Source: Osmia lignaria lignaria (Eukaryota > Arthropoda > Insecta > Hymenoptera > Megachilidae). From it: DNA of 64,000 bases. The DNA is taken from contig NC_135036.1 of NCBI RefSeq assembly GCF_051020975.1, forward strand, positions 7,750,001-7,814,000, in the 5' to 3' direction. The notes under the pieces were generated by a model. That model made no database searches, had not been told where the DNA came from, and saw only the letters and a program-made list of their open reading frames with translations. Shown one piece after another: positions 51,871 through 64,000 of this stretch. Each line of letters begins with the position of its first letter. Positions within the stretch are counted from its first letter, which is position 1. Position numbers and translations under genes: made by a program.

Positions 51871-54000
51871 TATATACACAAGGGAGAAAAAGGGAAAAAG
51901 CAAATTGGAATTGAAAACAGGAAATTCGATTGGCAAGAGAACGGTAACTTTTAATAGAAATCGCAATTTAAGTCAAATCTTTGAAATCGAGCCTAATGCA
52001 AGAAGATCGAAAAGATTACAAAGAATCTTACGCGTATTGAGCTGTCATGATTCGATAAAGATACAGCGGTGAAACGATAAGAATTTCCGAGTGGAAGTGG
52101 GGCGAAGGTGGCCAAAAAACTTTTGACGAGCTCGAGGGAGATTTCTCTCGGGCGACCCAATCAAATGCTCGCATATAAATCGACGTGATTTCCCGGGAAG
52201 GACGACAAATAATTTAGGAAACGTTGACCTTTCTTTCGTCGATTTCCTTCTGAAAATGAACCTCCACTTTTCTTTTTATTTTAACCCGATTATTCCGATT
52301 CGAACGGAATATCCGTTTCAAATAAATCTTCTAATAAATTTCACTCAATGCGGGTCGTTAATTAAAAGAAAAACGGGTTTAATTAATTTAATTTATGTCT
52401 TGGTATTTAAGAAAGAATGTAACTTATTTTTGTTTTTAAATACTTCGATGGTCAAGATAAGAATTATTAAGTTTGCAGGATACGCAATCAGATTTGAAAG
52501 GAGCAATTGCAATTTTCAGAAGAGGTATAATTGTTCCATAACTGGATCGTTGTTCTACATCAAAGGAGGATTGTCTCTTCCTCGGGAAAGTCCTATTGAA
52601 AAGAGCTCTTCTACCGCAAAAAAGTTTCCTTTGTAAAAAGTTTCATCCCTCTTTTCCGAACTGCATGTGAACCAGGAGAAAAGTTGCAATAATTCTATGG
52701 ATACGGAAAGTTTCTAGAGGAATATCCTAAGGTCTAATATCAGAAGACCATTCCGGAGGATAAACTACTTGCTAACAATCCAATGACTCTTTGAGAGGAT
52801 AGCGAAACTTGGGACGATAAAAAATCTGAAGGGAAACAGACTCGAGAATGGTAACTTTTATATAGGTATTTTACAAAATAAAATCAGAAGAAAATTTTCA
52901 AATTACAATAATTATAAAATTATAATTAACGATAATTTGAATGGAAATCAATATTATGAAGTAAGGGTTGAATTGAACGCGTTTAAAATATGACAAAATT
53001 AACAGGTAATCAATTATTTGATAAAACGTATCGATGAGAAGTAATTTTCAGGCAATGGGGCTCGTTTAACATTTCCGCTGCAGCAGGTTCGCCACGTAAG
53101 TTTAAGTAGACAAGGGTGCACCGGTGTGCTTGAAAAATTAGCCGTGTAAACACACCGGTAGCGACAATAATTTACAGGCTGGCGCGAACAGGGGTTCGAA
53201 AATTTCTACGAAAGGTGAAATATCGTAGCCGCGCGATACTGATTAACTCCCCCGCAGTCCCAGGGCCGTTCGAGAGCGTCGGTTACATCGAAAATTCGCG
53301 TTTTCGGAAAATTTAATTTCGCGTCTGCGTAGCGCGTTAAAACGCCAAGGCCCGGCCCGGTTTTATCCACCGTGCGATCGAGAGTTATTACGTCCGTATT
53401 TTCATTAAAGCTTAAGTTACGAATGAGATTTAATTAAATTTCGCAACGGTAGACCACGTACACCGGAAACAGGAGATCGTAGCCGGTACATCGAAGGGAT
53501 ACCAACGATATTGACACGGTTAGAATTCTTCGTCGAGCGTGGAGTATCAAATTTTTCCAATACGTTCAATACGCCACAATTTCAAAATACCGGGTGAGCC
53601 AATAAAAATTTCTATCCGAAATAACTGGTTATATAAGGAGAATATTATATGCAAAGTAGATGGACCCAAAGCCAAAGATAATTAATGAAATACTATGATA
53701 TTTTTAAATGATTTTTTAAAAATTCTAATCCTGCTTCCTTTTCGACGAAAGCCACGTTACAAAGCAAATGGAAGAACAACAACGAGAAGAAGCAGTTTAC
53801 AACCGATTCGACAAGAAACAGAAGTGAAAGCACACCCAAGCGATTCCACGATACAGGAGCAACTTTTAATCGATACCGACTTCCGTGAACTCTGGCCACG
53901 ATACACACTACTCAACTCGTTTCTTCATCTTCTCGACTAATACGAATATACCGTTTCACACCGTACAAATTCATTCCGCAATAATTGTAATTGTCTAGGC

Positions 54001-54299
54001 CAGCAGTTCTGAACTGGTGGTACACGTACCACTAATGGTACGCGAGAGGCAGTTAAGTGGTAGGTGGATAATTTGTGCGATTCACAGTACAACAATTTTA
54101 ATATCGTTCATCCAGGGAAAATAGGTGAAAATTTGAAACGGTAAGGTAATAGTAGAAAATCGAGAAATGTATTGTAAGCGAAGAAGGAGAAAAGTAGGTG
54201 AAGATTGCTACCGACTAATCAAAGCAAAGTAAAGAAAGAAAGTAAAGCACTATGGTAACGTTTCATTCGAGAAAATCGCTTAGAGGGAACGATAGCGGT
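54001..54299. mobile_element. Second hAT-type MITE, related to the 18 kb copy
   Basis: The left end CAGCAGTTCTGAACTGG and the internal stretch TGGTACGCGAGAGGCAGTTA match the 17.97 kb element closely over about 90 bases. The right end is eroded. GTCTAGGC at 53993-54000 and GTCTAGCA at 54300-54307 could be the target duplication (6 of 8 match), which would set the end near 54299. Confidence 0.6.
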
Positions 54300-55764
54300 G
54301 TCTAGCAGCTAATGGGTTAAATCCAACCCCCCGTTGACTTCCTGGACTTCCAGGATGCTCACATCGGAGCCAGTTTTATCGTGGGATCCCATTCTCGTGT
54401 CGGTTGGTCGAGTGATTCCGGACCGAGGTCGATCTTCGACGGGTAAGCAACGTTCGAAGCGACTCGTTGAAAGTCCAATGTGCCGACCGAAAGGGTGGCC
54501 AGAGAAAAGGTGGAAAAGCGTGAAAGCTGTCGATGAAAAGTCGAGCGTCCGGCACAGATGGCCGGGCTAATTCACCACTCCGCTCCAAGTCGTCCTAAAT
54601 ATCGGAATAAATTTTGGCTCGACCAATTTCCCACCGGTATATCCAATCGGTCCTTGCGATTCCATTTTCTATCATTTTCTTAGAATTATCAAAGAAATGA
54701 CTGTTTCATTTTTTAGATCTCGAGGGTGTAGAAGAATTCCTCGTTCTCATCGAGTACCTACTAAAATTCGCCAATTTTCAACATTGTCCTGTTGAAATGT
54801 CGAGAGGTAGGACAGGGCTGTAGTCAGCGGTGGCGCAAAAAGGGAGACACCTCGGATGGCCCTTATCGCTTGCACGCTCCAGTGCGCTTCTTCCTGGCTG
54901 AAGGAACCACCTTATACCTCTTGCAGCGCGTGTCTAACGCCTTCGCCGTTGCCAGAAACCCTCCCAAACCCTCTTCGATTATTCGCACCCGGTTGCAAGG
55001 CGATCGCTAACGGGTGATCTATCAATTTCCAAGCAAACCGTTCGCGACCGGATTCGATCAGTAACACCAACGACGAGAAAGAGCGGCGTCGGATGATTTT
55101 CCTTGCCGATTCCACGGCATACCACCTCACGCAGACATACAGAGAAACTTTACCGGTAATCCATTATTTTGGGAATCATCCTTGTCATCGAGGAAATCGA
55201 GTCGAAGGAAGGGGATAAAAGTGGTCGATAATGGAACATCGTTTCGACGTCGAAATCGTCGCTTCTTCGAAGAGGATCATTGCTATTGTTGACGTGGAAC
55301 GAATGGCTTTTCTGTAGTATACACCACTGTTCAATTTTTTTTTTTCTTTTTTCATAGGAGGATAGAATTTGCATATGCGAGGATTCCAGGTATCAATCGT
55401 AATTAGCAGAATGGGAGATATTATACAAATGTGTATATTTGTAAGTCGATAATTAGCAATAAATGTAATGATGAATATTGCAAAATGTTGAATCTTTTTA
55501 TATTAAACCTCATTTCTCATCAATTCCATCTATATGTTAATTGTAATATCATTTTTGGAGTGTTAAATCATCCTTTTAATTATGTATATTAAATTCGGTT
55601 TCCTCCCAAATAAATTCTTGGATAATTAAATAATTAAACGGAAGATCCTTTACCATACGGAGCCTGAGCGTTGGTATCGAAACAGTACGAACCATGTCTG
55701 AATGGATTATACACGTTACTCATCGTCGAAACATACTTTAACATTTTTCAATAAAATATTTTAT

Positions 55765-57561
55765 TTACATGTTATCGGGCGTGGAATCTCCGAAATAAAT
55801 ACTCCCGCTGACCCCTCCGATCTCTAATTTATCAAAGCATTTATGAACTGGAAAGGCCTTAGAATTCTTTAAAGACTCGGCGTACAACTTGACCGACCTT
55901 TGATGGCTGCACACTTCTTCCCATAAAAACGTTTCATTTCCCAAAGAATTGTAAAGAGCGATTGCTGGCTAACTTATTGCTATGACGTATTAATTATTAA
56001 AATGAAAGATGAAAAATATGAAATTTACCACTTCCGATGATTTTAGGGCAGCCCGGTTGGGGAACGGCTCCTCTGTTTGCATAGAAGTCAACAGTCCCCG
56101 TGTCCACAGGGGTCCCATAAAACCCACCGTCGGTATGAAGGATGACAACAGCTTCCGCGTCCGTTGGCCGGATGTGGCATGTGGAAGGATAAAACAGCGG
56201 AAGCGCTGGATCCAATCCTGAAACAAAAAATTGCCACCTGCTGTAGTAAATGGAAGCACTATTCAAAAATTAATCCTTAATATGTCATACTGGGCATAGC
56301 TAGTTCCACCATATGGACAGAGCCCTAAAATTCTACCAAATCGTTAAACCAAAGCTTCTATTTTCTAACGTAACAATTTATCGATCGATGTTCAATAAAT
56401 GTACTCGGTTTTTGATTCTCTCCTGTAAGGTCTTCTTCGAGAGCTCACCGGTGATGCGAGTAAGAGTAACATTCATGGATCTCCCGATCTGGCCAGCTAC
56501 GTGAGCACCCAAAGAATGCCCGATCACGTGCAACGTGTTCAAATCGATCACCCTGGAGAGTTTCTCCAGGAATTCTGCAACCGCCTTCCCTATCACGGTC
56601 ACTTGGCTGGACACGAAAACGTAGTTAATGTCAATTGCTACGTCACCCCAATCCACCGCTATAAGGTTAACGTCTCGTTCATCCAAATAAGCTGTAAAAT
56701 ATAGATTTAATTGCACCCCTTCGAACGACTAATTGGATTACTATCCTCGAGATATTGGTTTACTTTAATTAATACATTCTGTTTGATTCGATACAACAAT
56801 TGATTTTCTATTTGGCATCACTGATTTTGATAGCTTTGAGATTTGATAAATTTGGAAGCCAACGTACTTAGTAGATTATATCACCGAAATATTAACCTTT
56901 AATTATAGTTAGAACGTTATCAGCATCTGGATTCTCTAGGAAACCGTGAATATACACAATCGTGTCCTTGTTACTTGCAATATCCTTAGCAATACCCTCA
57001 GGATTTGCTAGTTTACCTTCGCTGAAACTGTACTGAGAACTGTTGCTGCAAATTCAATAGTTTCTTTTTATTACTTTACGATTTTAGTGGAAGAATTCAA
57101 GTTTTCAACTTCGATAGATTCAAATTTCTCGATGCGCTATGAGAAATATTAAAATAAAATTGTAAACGAAGTGTTAATTAAAATTGTAATAACGAAGCAC
57201 GTGTGAATTGAACGAAATTATAAACATCGTTCGCATGTATTCAATTCTGAAATCATAAACTCAGAACACGGATTAAATATTATATTACGCGTTAAAATAT
57301 GATAACAATAATTACACACGTCGAAACATTAATAATACACGAACCCATTGTAAACCAACAGACGAACTTTTGAAACAGTATCAGGATTACTTTGCTCGTC
57401 ACCTGTACGATAGAATATGATGATTTTCAAAATATTAATTTCCCTTTTTGTCTAAGGCAAACACAAAAGAGAGGATCGAATTTCTACATACATATTCCTG
57501 CCACGGTATCTTTAACAATAATACACAAAAATATCCAAAAATAATTCCATATCCTTGGCAT
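55765..57561 (-). CDS. Secreted phospholipase A1-like / pancreatic-lipase-family enzyme, 6 exons
   Basis: Exons in coding order are 57561-57492, 57402-57345, 57045-56897, 56691-56449, 56217-56029 and 55964-55765. They sum to 909 bases (302 residues plus TAA) and every junction phase agrees. Residues 1-22 form a signal peptide (MPRIWNYFWIFLCII...). The oxyanion-side motif is IVYIHGF (72-78), the nucleophile elbow is GHSLG with Ser152, the acid is Asp176 in GLDPA, and the His is His257 in CSHQRS. The segment between the Asp and TDAEAVVILHTDGG is short, as in insect phospholipase A1 rather than long-lid triglyceride lipases. Length matches insect PLA1 proteins. Some hymenopteran relatives are venom enzymes and many others are digestive or housekeeping lipases; sequence alone does not say which this is. 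Oddities: only one Cys (187) lies in the lid, the mature protein has five Cys, and donors 57344 (GTTCGT) and 56896 (GTTAAT) are weak. An AATAAA on the minus strand overlaps the stop codon (55760-55765). The gene appears intact and single in this window. Confidence 0.93.
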
Positions 57562-57564
57562 TTT

Positions 57565-60500
57565 TATTTTTAATAAAACAAGACAAAATTTGCACACTGA
57601 AGAATTCGAGGGTTTTAAAGCAAAGGGTTAAGGACACTCGTCCATGCTCACGATCCTGATGTTCTCCTTACTTATGAGAACGTATCGTCAAACGTTCGTA
57701 ATATATATGAAACAAGCTATTACGTAACGAGGAAACTAATAAAAAAGATGATCTGTAATCGACAGAATAGTTTGCGTGTTTTCAAACATTGCATGAGACG
57801 AGACAATGTTTTAAAGTGCATCGTAAAACGCAATCACAATTGTAATAATAATCAGAGATAATACTGTTCGAATAAAATTAAGCATTCAAAGGAGTACATA
57901 CAAACACTTGAAATACCAAATTTTCAACTTATGAGGAAATAATAGAGCAGAAAGGGAAGAAGTGGAAAGTGACCCGATACCGTTGACCTTTCTAACGAGA
58001 CTGAAACTACAATAATTTATGTATTATGTGCATACTTGTGCACACAATAAGCCTCGTAATGGCACGAAACAGAATCTACGTTCACGTAATACCATTTTGA
58101 TTCGTAAAAATCATGCGACTACCATTTGAAAGGAATTTTAAATGCAAAAATGAACAGGTTGAAAAATATATTACAATAATAATTTTGATATCATCATTGT
58201 TACATAATGTATTGAGTTTCAATAAATAATTCTACGGAAGAAATATGAAACTGTAAATTTAATTGTCGATTTAACAATTCCATGGAATAAAAATCTGTTA
58301 TTCCGAGAAATTTCCGAGTGTAAATTTATAAATTGAGTTCATCGAACTCTGCAGAATATCTTTTCGTTAATTGGTGATTTCAAATAATCATTATTTCGAA
58401 ATTATTCTGGGAACTTTACAGAAATTTTTCATTTAAATTTAGGATAGAACTCTACACGGTAATCTGGATTTTCCAACGACTCTTTGATGCAAATAATTTT
58501 CCAATACCACGTTGCGTTTGTCGCACTTCATAAAATACCTATCCATTAATCATCGGCCGCAAATAATTGTTCATTTCAAATTATTGCGCAATTTTTAAAC
58601 AAATCTCGTATTTTCAAATCCGGCGATAATATTCGGGCAATCGATAAACGTGCCTATTCAGATCGATAATTGTCAAATGCGATAATTTCATAGATAAACA
58701 TTTACCGAGATAATTTATTACAATTTTCCACGGGTGAGCAAACAAGCGATCGCGATTATTCACAATATTGCGATATATTCTTACCGGTTACGCATTGTTT
58801 ATTGGAAAATCAATGAGTACAGCAATATCCTTGATACGTACTACTGTACGCGAAACTTTTCATCGGCGCGATAGCCGAACACCGGGGGTGTACGATAATC
58901 CATTGAATTGTGCATAAACCTCGAAACCGCGAATAACAATCGAGTTTGCTCTCTTTGTGAAGGATTATGGCGGGAAAACCGGGGGAAATTCAGAACACTG
59001 GTTATCGAACGAACGTAAAATAGAAGCTGTCGATGAAAAACACGAAGGGAGACCAACGTTTTTCACCCTGTTTCACGCGGAGCCCCTATCTTTATCAATT
59101 CCCTCATTCATGGTGGTCGATGCCGGATTTATATTCGATATAATTTGACGGTACCTCGGATGCGTTCAATGCTCGTCTACATCGAGGCCACGTTACGCGG
59201 ACATTCATGTAGAAATTGCAATTGAACGATTCATTTCGAATCTCGTTAATAAGCATCCTTTACGATTCACCGTTCGTTGTTTCATGGTGATTTGGTTAGC
59301 ATTGATCGAATCCAATTTCATTGTTCTCCATCGATACTCTAATGGGACTGAAAAAGAGTCGAGGCTATTGCTTTTTATTGAAATAATTTAAACTCTGAAT
59401 GAAAAATATTGACACACGGTCCCGGGAGATAAAGAAAATATTGTCAGAGATTAAATGAAGAATTATAATTTGGATGAAGGAGGATAGCAGACGAAGAAAT
59501 TCAGACGCAAGGGGTTGCTACTCGAGCCTCGCATTTGCATTCGATATTATCACCTCGAATTTTTAGCGTTATCGTCGATATTAGCGCGATGGTAGGTATA
59601 GCTTTTATTATCATCTTATTACGAGTCTATGAAGCTACATTCAAGTTATGTTAACGATATCACCGGGTGCAAGGAGTCTTAAGCGTTCATACCACCCTTC
59701 TTCAAGGATAGACCAGCCACTCTCATTGGATATAGTTATCTTCCCATTTTCTTAACGGTTCCTACACTTTTCCAAACTTCCCTAACGACTTCTCCGAAAC
59801 GCTACCAGATATTACATCTGCTACACTTTCGGCTATGTTAATAGACATGCTTTTCTGTTCTCCATATAATCTATAGCATGGAGCTCTCGTTATTAAGAAA
59901 GAAACTGAAATAAAATATTTTCATCGATGGCGTGAAACAAGCGACATCGCGCTTTTCAATAAACATTCAAACTCAGTTTCCAGCTTTCGAAGCACGTGGA
60001 AACACGTCAGTGGGTTGTTCTTTCAAAGCCATCCAGGATTTACGACATAACCGTTACAAAGCTTCCGCTGAATGCAAATAAAGTGTTCCGTCACCCGAGA
60101 TCGTTATTATTCAACGTCCTCCCGATCCCCCTCTCAAGAGAAGAGCCGATTGTACGAATCGCGTATAAAAGCGACGAGGTCCCCTTTGAGTATTCATGTT
60201 CCGGGTTACTCGATAGCTAACCGAAGAAACTCGGTTGTAATGATATTTTTGTACGGGGTGGAGAAACGACAGCTGTTGCGAAATATTGCGTTGTTATTCG
60301 ATTCTTCCGCAATTTTCATTCAGAATTTTCCTGATTAATACCGTGAACTTCCAATTATTGGGACACGTCGACTTCTCGTTCGTTCGTTTCGCTTCAAAAC
60401 CAATATCAAATTGAACTTGTTACGTGTATGCATTTCCTCCCGATAATTTTTACAGCACACATTAATGATCGTTGAAATTTTGTTATTGTTATTTAAATAT

Positions 60501-63500
60501 TTCGTTGATATTACGAAACAACGTACCGTGAAAATTCTGTTAAAATTCCTATAGAGACAAAATTGCTTCTGTAACAGTTTCTTGTTACAGTACAACGTTA
60601 CGAGAGTTTAAACGGTAAATTGACTCGACAAACGTGTACACGCGAGTGAAAGTTTTAATTGCATCAGTCACACCGGTAACTTTAGATCCCTCCGTTGTCG
60701 GTGAATCAATTCCCTGAAACGTACGGGAAGAATCGTGGGCGGCGGGTATCGAGCAATAATTAATACGAAACCGAGAAAAATTGAGGGTGAAACGATCGGG
60801 ATTAAGTGACACGGAAACCTCGTTGTTTAAGCTTTAACACGTTCTTTTTGATCACCATTCGATCATTTCCCATGCAAATTGCACGCTCGCTAATTCCACT
60901 CTATTTTCACCCTTACTTTCGTCCTACCTCCGCCCGCTTTGTAGTTTGACGCTGGAATTCCATAAAACTTGTTCGTTCACCGCCTCGTACTTTCCACCCC
61001 CCACACTTTTTCTCTTTTTTACTCCTCGCTTCTCGCGTGTTTCCGGCACGTATCCGCTTCTATAAAACTTCCCTTTCAACGGCAAACCGTTCGTCCAGCC
61101 GCTGCAATCCGTCCTGTTTCATCCTCGCTTTTTATTTTGCCCAGAAATTAGGCAAAACCCTCTGTCGTTCGATACGATGCTCTTTAATTTTTCTCCTGGT
61201 CTTTTAACCAGGGTGCTCTAATTTTTCTTTAAACACACCTTTGGAAGAAAATATTTTTTAAGCTATTGAATTCAATGACAGATCACAAATTTATATCGAA
61301 ATAATTAATAATTAATATTTTTAAAATTTTTACTTCTACTGTTTTTCCTGTTATCTCAAATTTATTGTAAAATAATAGTAAATCATGAAAAAGAAGCTAA
61401 TGAGGCAGTGGTACAAACACTCATTACGCGGAATAATTATTTAAAAATATTACGTATGAAAAATGTTAAGGTTTTATTTCAAATAATAAATTCTCCGTTT
61501 TTCTGCCTCTCTCTCTCGGTATATTTTTCCAAACGATGCACTTTCTAAAAAAATATTTCCTCCCTGTCATTCTTCAGGCTTTACATGAACACACTTTTCT
61601 AGTCCCACAAAGGGTCCTCCGTCTACGTGACGCTTTTCTTGCAACTACTCCGCCATGGTGCTTCACCTGATCACCACAACAATCTTCGAGTTCCATAAAA
61701 CATTCTCCTCTTTGTCTCCAGTGTATTTTTATTCCGCGCGCCGTTCCTTATTCATTTTTCTTCTCTGTCTCTCCCAGCCTTACCCTTGTCCATTTCTTTG
61801 GAATTTCCGTTTGTCCCGCGTAATCTTAATGGTAGAAATCCATTAACCCCGCCCCCCCATCCAACCCCTCCGGGACGCGTTCTCCACCTTTCTTATCTTC
61901 CTCTAAATATTTTTTTATCCTCCTTTTACACTTCAGCCAGGTTCTAGATTGCACCGTGTGCTTTTAGCTACTTCGATTTTCAACCCCCATTCCGTAAGAC
62001 CATTCTGATATATTTCACTCCAAATTATGATAAATAAGGGAAACAAAATTGCTCGTTATAAATAAGTACATTCAAATAAAAGCACCCTATAAATAAATAA
62101 ACACAGGGTGATAAATTCCAAGGCGACCTTACACCCTCCAGGTTCGAACCCACCCCGAATTTCTCCGACTACCCGGAAAGCGTTACTTTGTTCCCGCGGA
62201 AAGCCATAAGACGTCGGTGAACCACTAAATTCAACGATCCAGCGCAATTATCGCGGTTCAGGATAAATAGGATCGGCGTGGACCGTTGGCCGATCCCGCA
62301 CGAGTCTGGCTTTAATTAGAAAAATCTATTCGATATCACGTAGCGTAGCCGGCGTGCGGCATAGCGCGCGAATGGTACACCGTGCTGAGAATATTACGTC
62401 TATATCACCGGGCGTAGCACGGTTATTGCCGGTGCACGACTGGCAATAACTTACCACCGGCTCGATGTAGCGCAATAATTTATCGCTAATATTTTCCTCC
62501 GTGGACTAGCGCCTCTATTCTCCGCCACCCTCCTTCGCCCTTCTATCCCCGCCCTTTCCTCGGGGAAATGATTCACGATTCCTGCGACTCGGGACCATAG
62601 TGGACCTGGAAAACGCCTGATCGTGGACGTGGTGCACGAGTCGAAGGAGAAATCGAGAGAAAGGGAGAGGAAGAGTCAGGAGACAGGGGTTGCCGCGCGT
62701 AGGGGAAGGGTAACGCGATGAAGAAGCAGCTCGGTGCAAATTAGGCACCCTGGATCACCAGCCACAGAAATTAGCTCGCAGGGGCAGGTTGCAAGCCGGG
62801 ACCCCAGGGGTTGATTCTTTCAGTTGGGGTGGACTTTTCGGGGTTACTCTTCCGAGGGCTGCTACCATTGTCTATTTAGTACGCTATGATGGTTGCATTG
62901 TACCTTTTAACATTTTTTAATTTATAGCAGTGGAAGGGTTCGTTAATTTGTTCGGGTACCTTTTTCATTGCAACACAGCTAATGATCATTTAATTATGTA
63001 GTTTCTGTGAAACTGTTAGCAGCGAACGGTAAACGTTTCCCGTGTTTGCTTCATAAAAGCCGGCGTGAATATTGCGTGGAAGCCTTAACGGGAATCGAAA
63101 CAGGCCAGTTTTTCCTCTCTAAATTCCTATGGGACATGTTTCCGCTGCACGCTAATTGCAGTTACAGCGGAAACGTTCGCGTAAAGTCTGAAACATATTA
63201 ACAGGGCTGCGACGCACGCGAGAAGTGTAAACTTCGTTCATCGTCGACTATTTCGATTCGAATCGAAATTCAAGTGTCCCAAAATCCACCACGAACCTCT
63301 TGGTAATCTTGCTTTCTATTAGAGATGATTGTTGTTTGCCGAACGTTTCAATTATCGTTCGACGTAACTTAAGTTTCGAATCTTCCCGCTTGTTTGTGAC
63401 CGAGTCACGTTTCCCGTTGGCTTTCCATGCGACGGCAACGAGGATTCAATTTTCCGGGGAACATCGCGCGGACGAGTGTTACATAGACGATCGTATTTTT

Positions 63501-64000
63501 CGAAAATCTACGGCGAATTTAATGGGACGTGGTTGATGCGGAATTATTCAACGGAGAAAGTTTGCTGAAACTGTAACTCGCTGCGATTACAACGAGACGA
63601 GTTTCTGCTTTTCAGCAAATGTAATTTCTTCGGGAACGAAATCGGGAAAATGTACTGAGGTGAATTAATGCTTGGAGACAGAATTATTCGAGGAATCTCA
63701 GATATTTTGTTACGTCCCTTGTATATTGGAAGGAAAAATTATTAGCTGCTTGTATAAAAGGTATTCGAAGTATCCTTTGTGATACATATTTCAAGAAGAC
63801 CGCTAACTTTTTTCAAGTTTCCGAACGATTCAACAATTTTCGACTTTGAACAAATATCCCCGGTGGTTCGAAATTTCGCAATGATTGAACTGCTGAAAAA
63901 TTTGCAAGAGGGAGAGAAAAAATCAATAATGTTCGAACACTTGGAAACTTTTCGCCAGTTTCGAAAACTTTCAGCTCCAAACACGTGCCTGGACGATTTA
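57565..64000. other. Upstream of the lipase gene and beyond; no further gene seen
   Basis: AT-rich to about 58.8 kb, then mixed. Pyrimidine-rich stretches occupy 60.9-61.2 and 61.5-62.0 kb. The CpG-rich block with a hairpin lies at 62.3-62.5 kb. No coding exon is recognised. Confidence 0.5.
62422..62450. repeat. Hairpin in a CpG-rich block
   Basis: GTTATTGCC (62422-62430) and GGCAATAAC (62442-62450) are perfect inverted arms. The surrounding 62300-62480 is unusually CpG rich for this window, with repeated GTAGC and CACCGG words. Confidence 0.6.

Larger units (their letters stand above)
50425..55760. other. Intergenic, no gene seen apart from listed repeats
   Basis: AT-rich DNA with the 222-bp tandem repeat and the second hAT MITE. 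Open frames of 126 codons at 52256-52636 and about 75 codons at 54.3-55.4 kb have no recognisable content. Confidence 0.5.

Noticed and set aside
52256..52636. 126-codon open frame on +
   Set aside because: Hydrophobic, Asn/Lys/Ile-rich translation typical of AT-rich noncoding DNA; no motif.
54525..59040. 16-base exact match AAGCTGTCGATGAAAA at 54.5 and 59.0 kb
   Set aside because: One such match is expected about by chance in a window this size, and the flanks do not align.
62125..62150. tRNA T-loop-like GGTTCGAACCC
   Set aside because: The flanking bases do not form a T-stem on either strand, and no A box or acceptor stem is found.

Overview
The window looks like nuclear DNA of an insect, most likely a hymenopteran (bee-like). 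This is an inference. It rests on an AT-rich but strongly CpG-rich composition, intron-split genes with canonical GT..AG sites, a beaten-path (beat) family gene, which is an arthropod-type neuronal Ig family, and a short-lid phospholipase A1-like lipase. I see no rRNA, tRNA, CRISPR array, operon or other prokaryotic feature.

The window is gene-poor. Only two genes can be assigned to families. A beat-like gene lies on the + strand at about 18.7-23.0 kb, with four coding exons; the first is tentative. A secreted pancreatic-lipase/PLA1-family enzyme lies on the - strand at 55.8-57.6 kb, with six exons, consistent phases and all three catalytic residues visible. Two further multi-exon models are low confidence and unrecognised: a basic 180-residue + strand model at 49.06-50.42 kb and a - strand 3' gene end at 42.95-44.06 kb. 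A - strand stretch at 28.0-28.5 kb looks like coding sequence broken between two frames.

The rest is long intergenic or intronic DNA holding small repeats. 1-31 kb carries eight copies of a short dispersed element with the core GGCTCTCTCCATGGTCCGCC, preceded by an AT-rich lead. Seven are on + and one on -, several are about 3 kb apart, and one sits inside a beat intron. None is clear in 31-64 kb. Other repeats are a hAT-type MITE with an 8-bp target duplication (17.97-18.17 kb) and a relative at 54.0 kb, an inverted-repeat element at 3.69-3.97 kb with a relative at 44.35-44.61 kb, a degenerate 'TGTCTGAC' repeat family at 19.8-20.4, 24.3 and (inverted) 36.8-37.1 kb, an 80-bp duplication at 8.2 kb and a degenerate 222-bp tandem repeat at 51.4-51.9 kb.

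The two firm genes have no evident functional link: one is a neuronal cell-surface or secreted Ig protein, the other a secreted lipid hydrolase. I found no convincing new multi-gene system. The most unusual signal is the clustered, quasi-regularly spaced short element in the first 31 kb.
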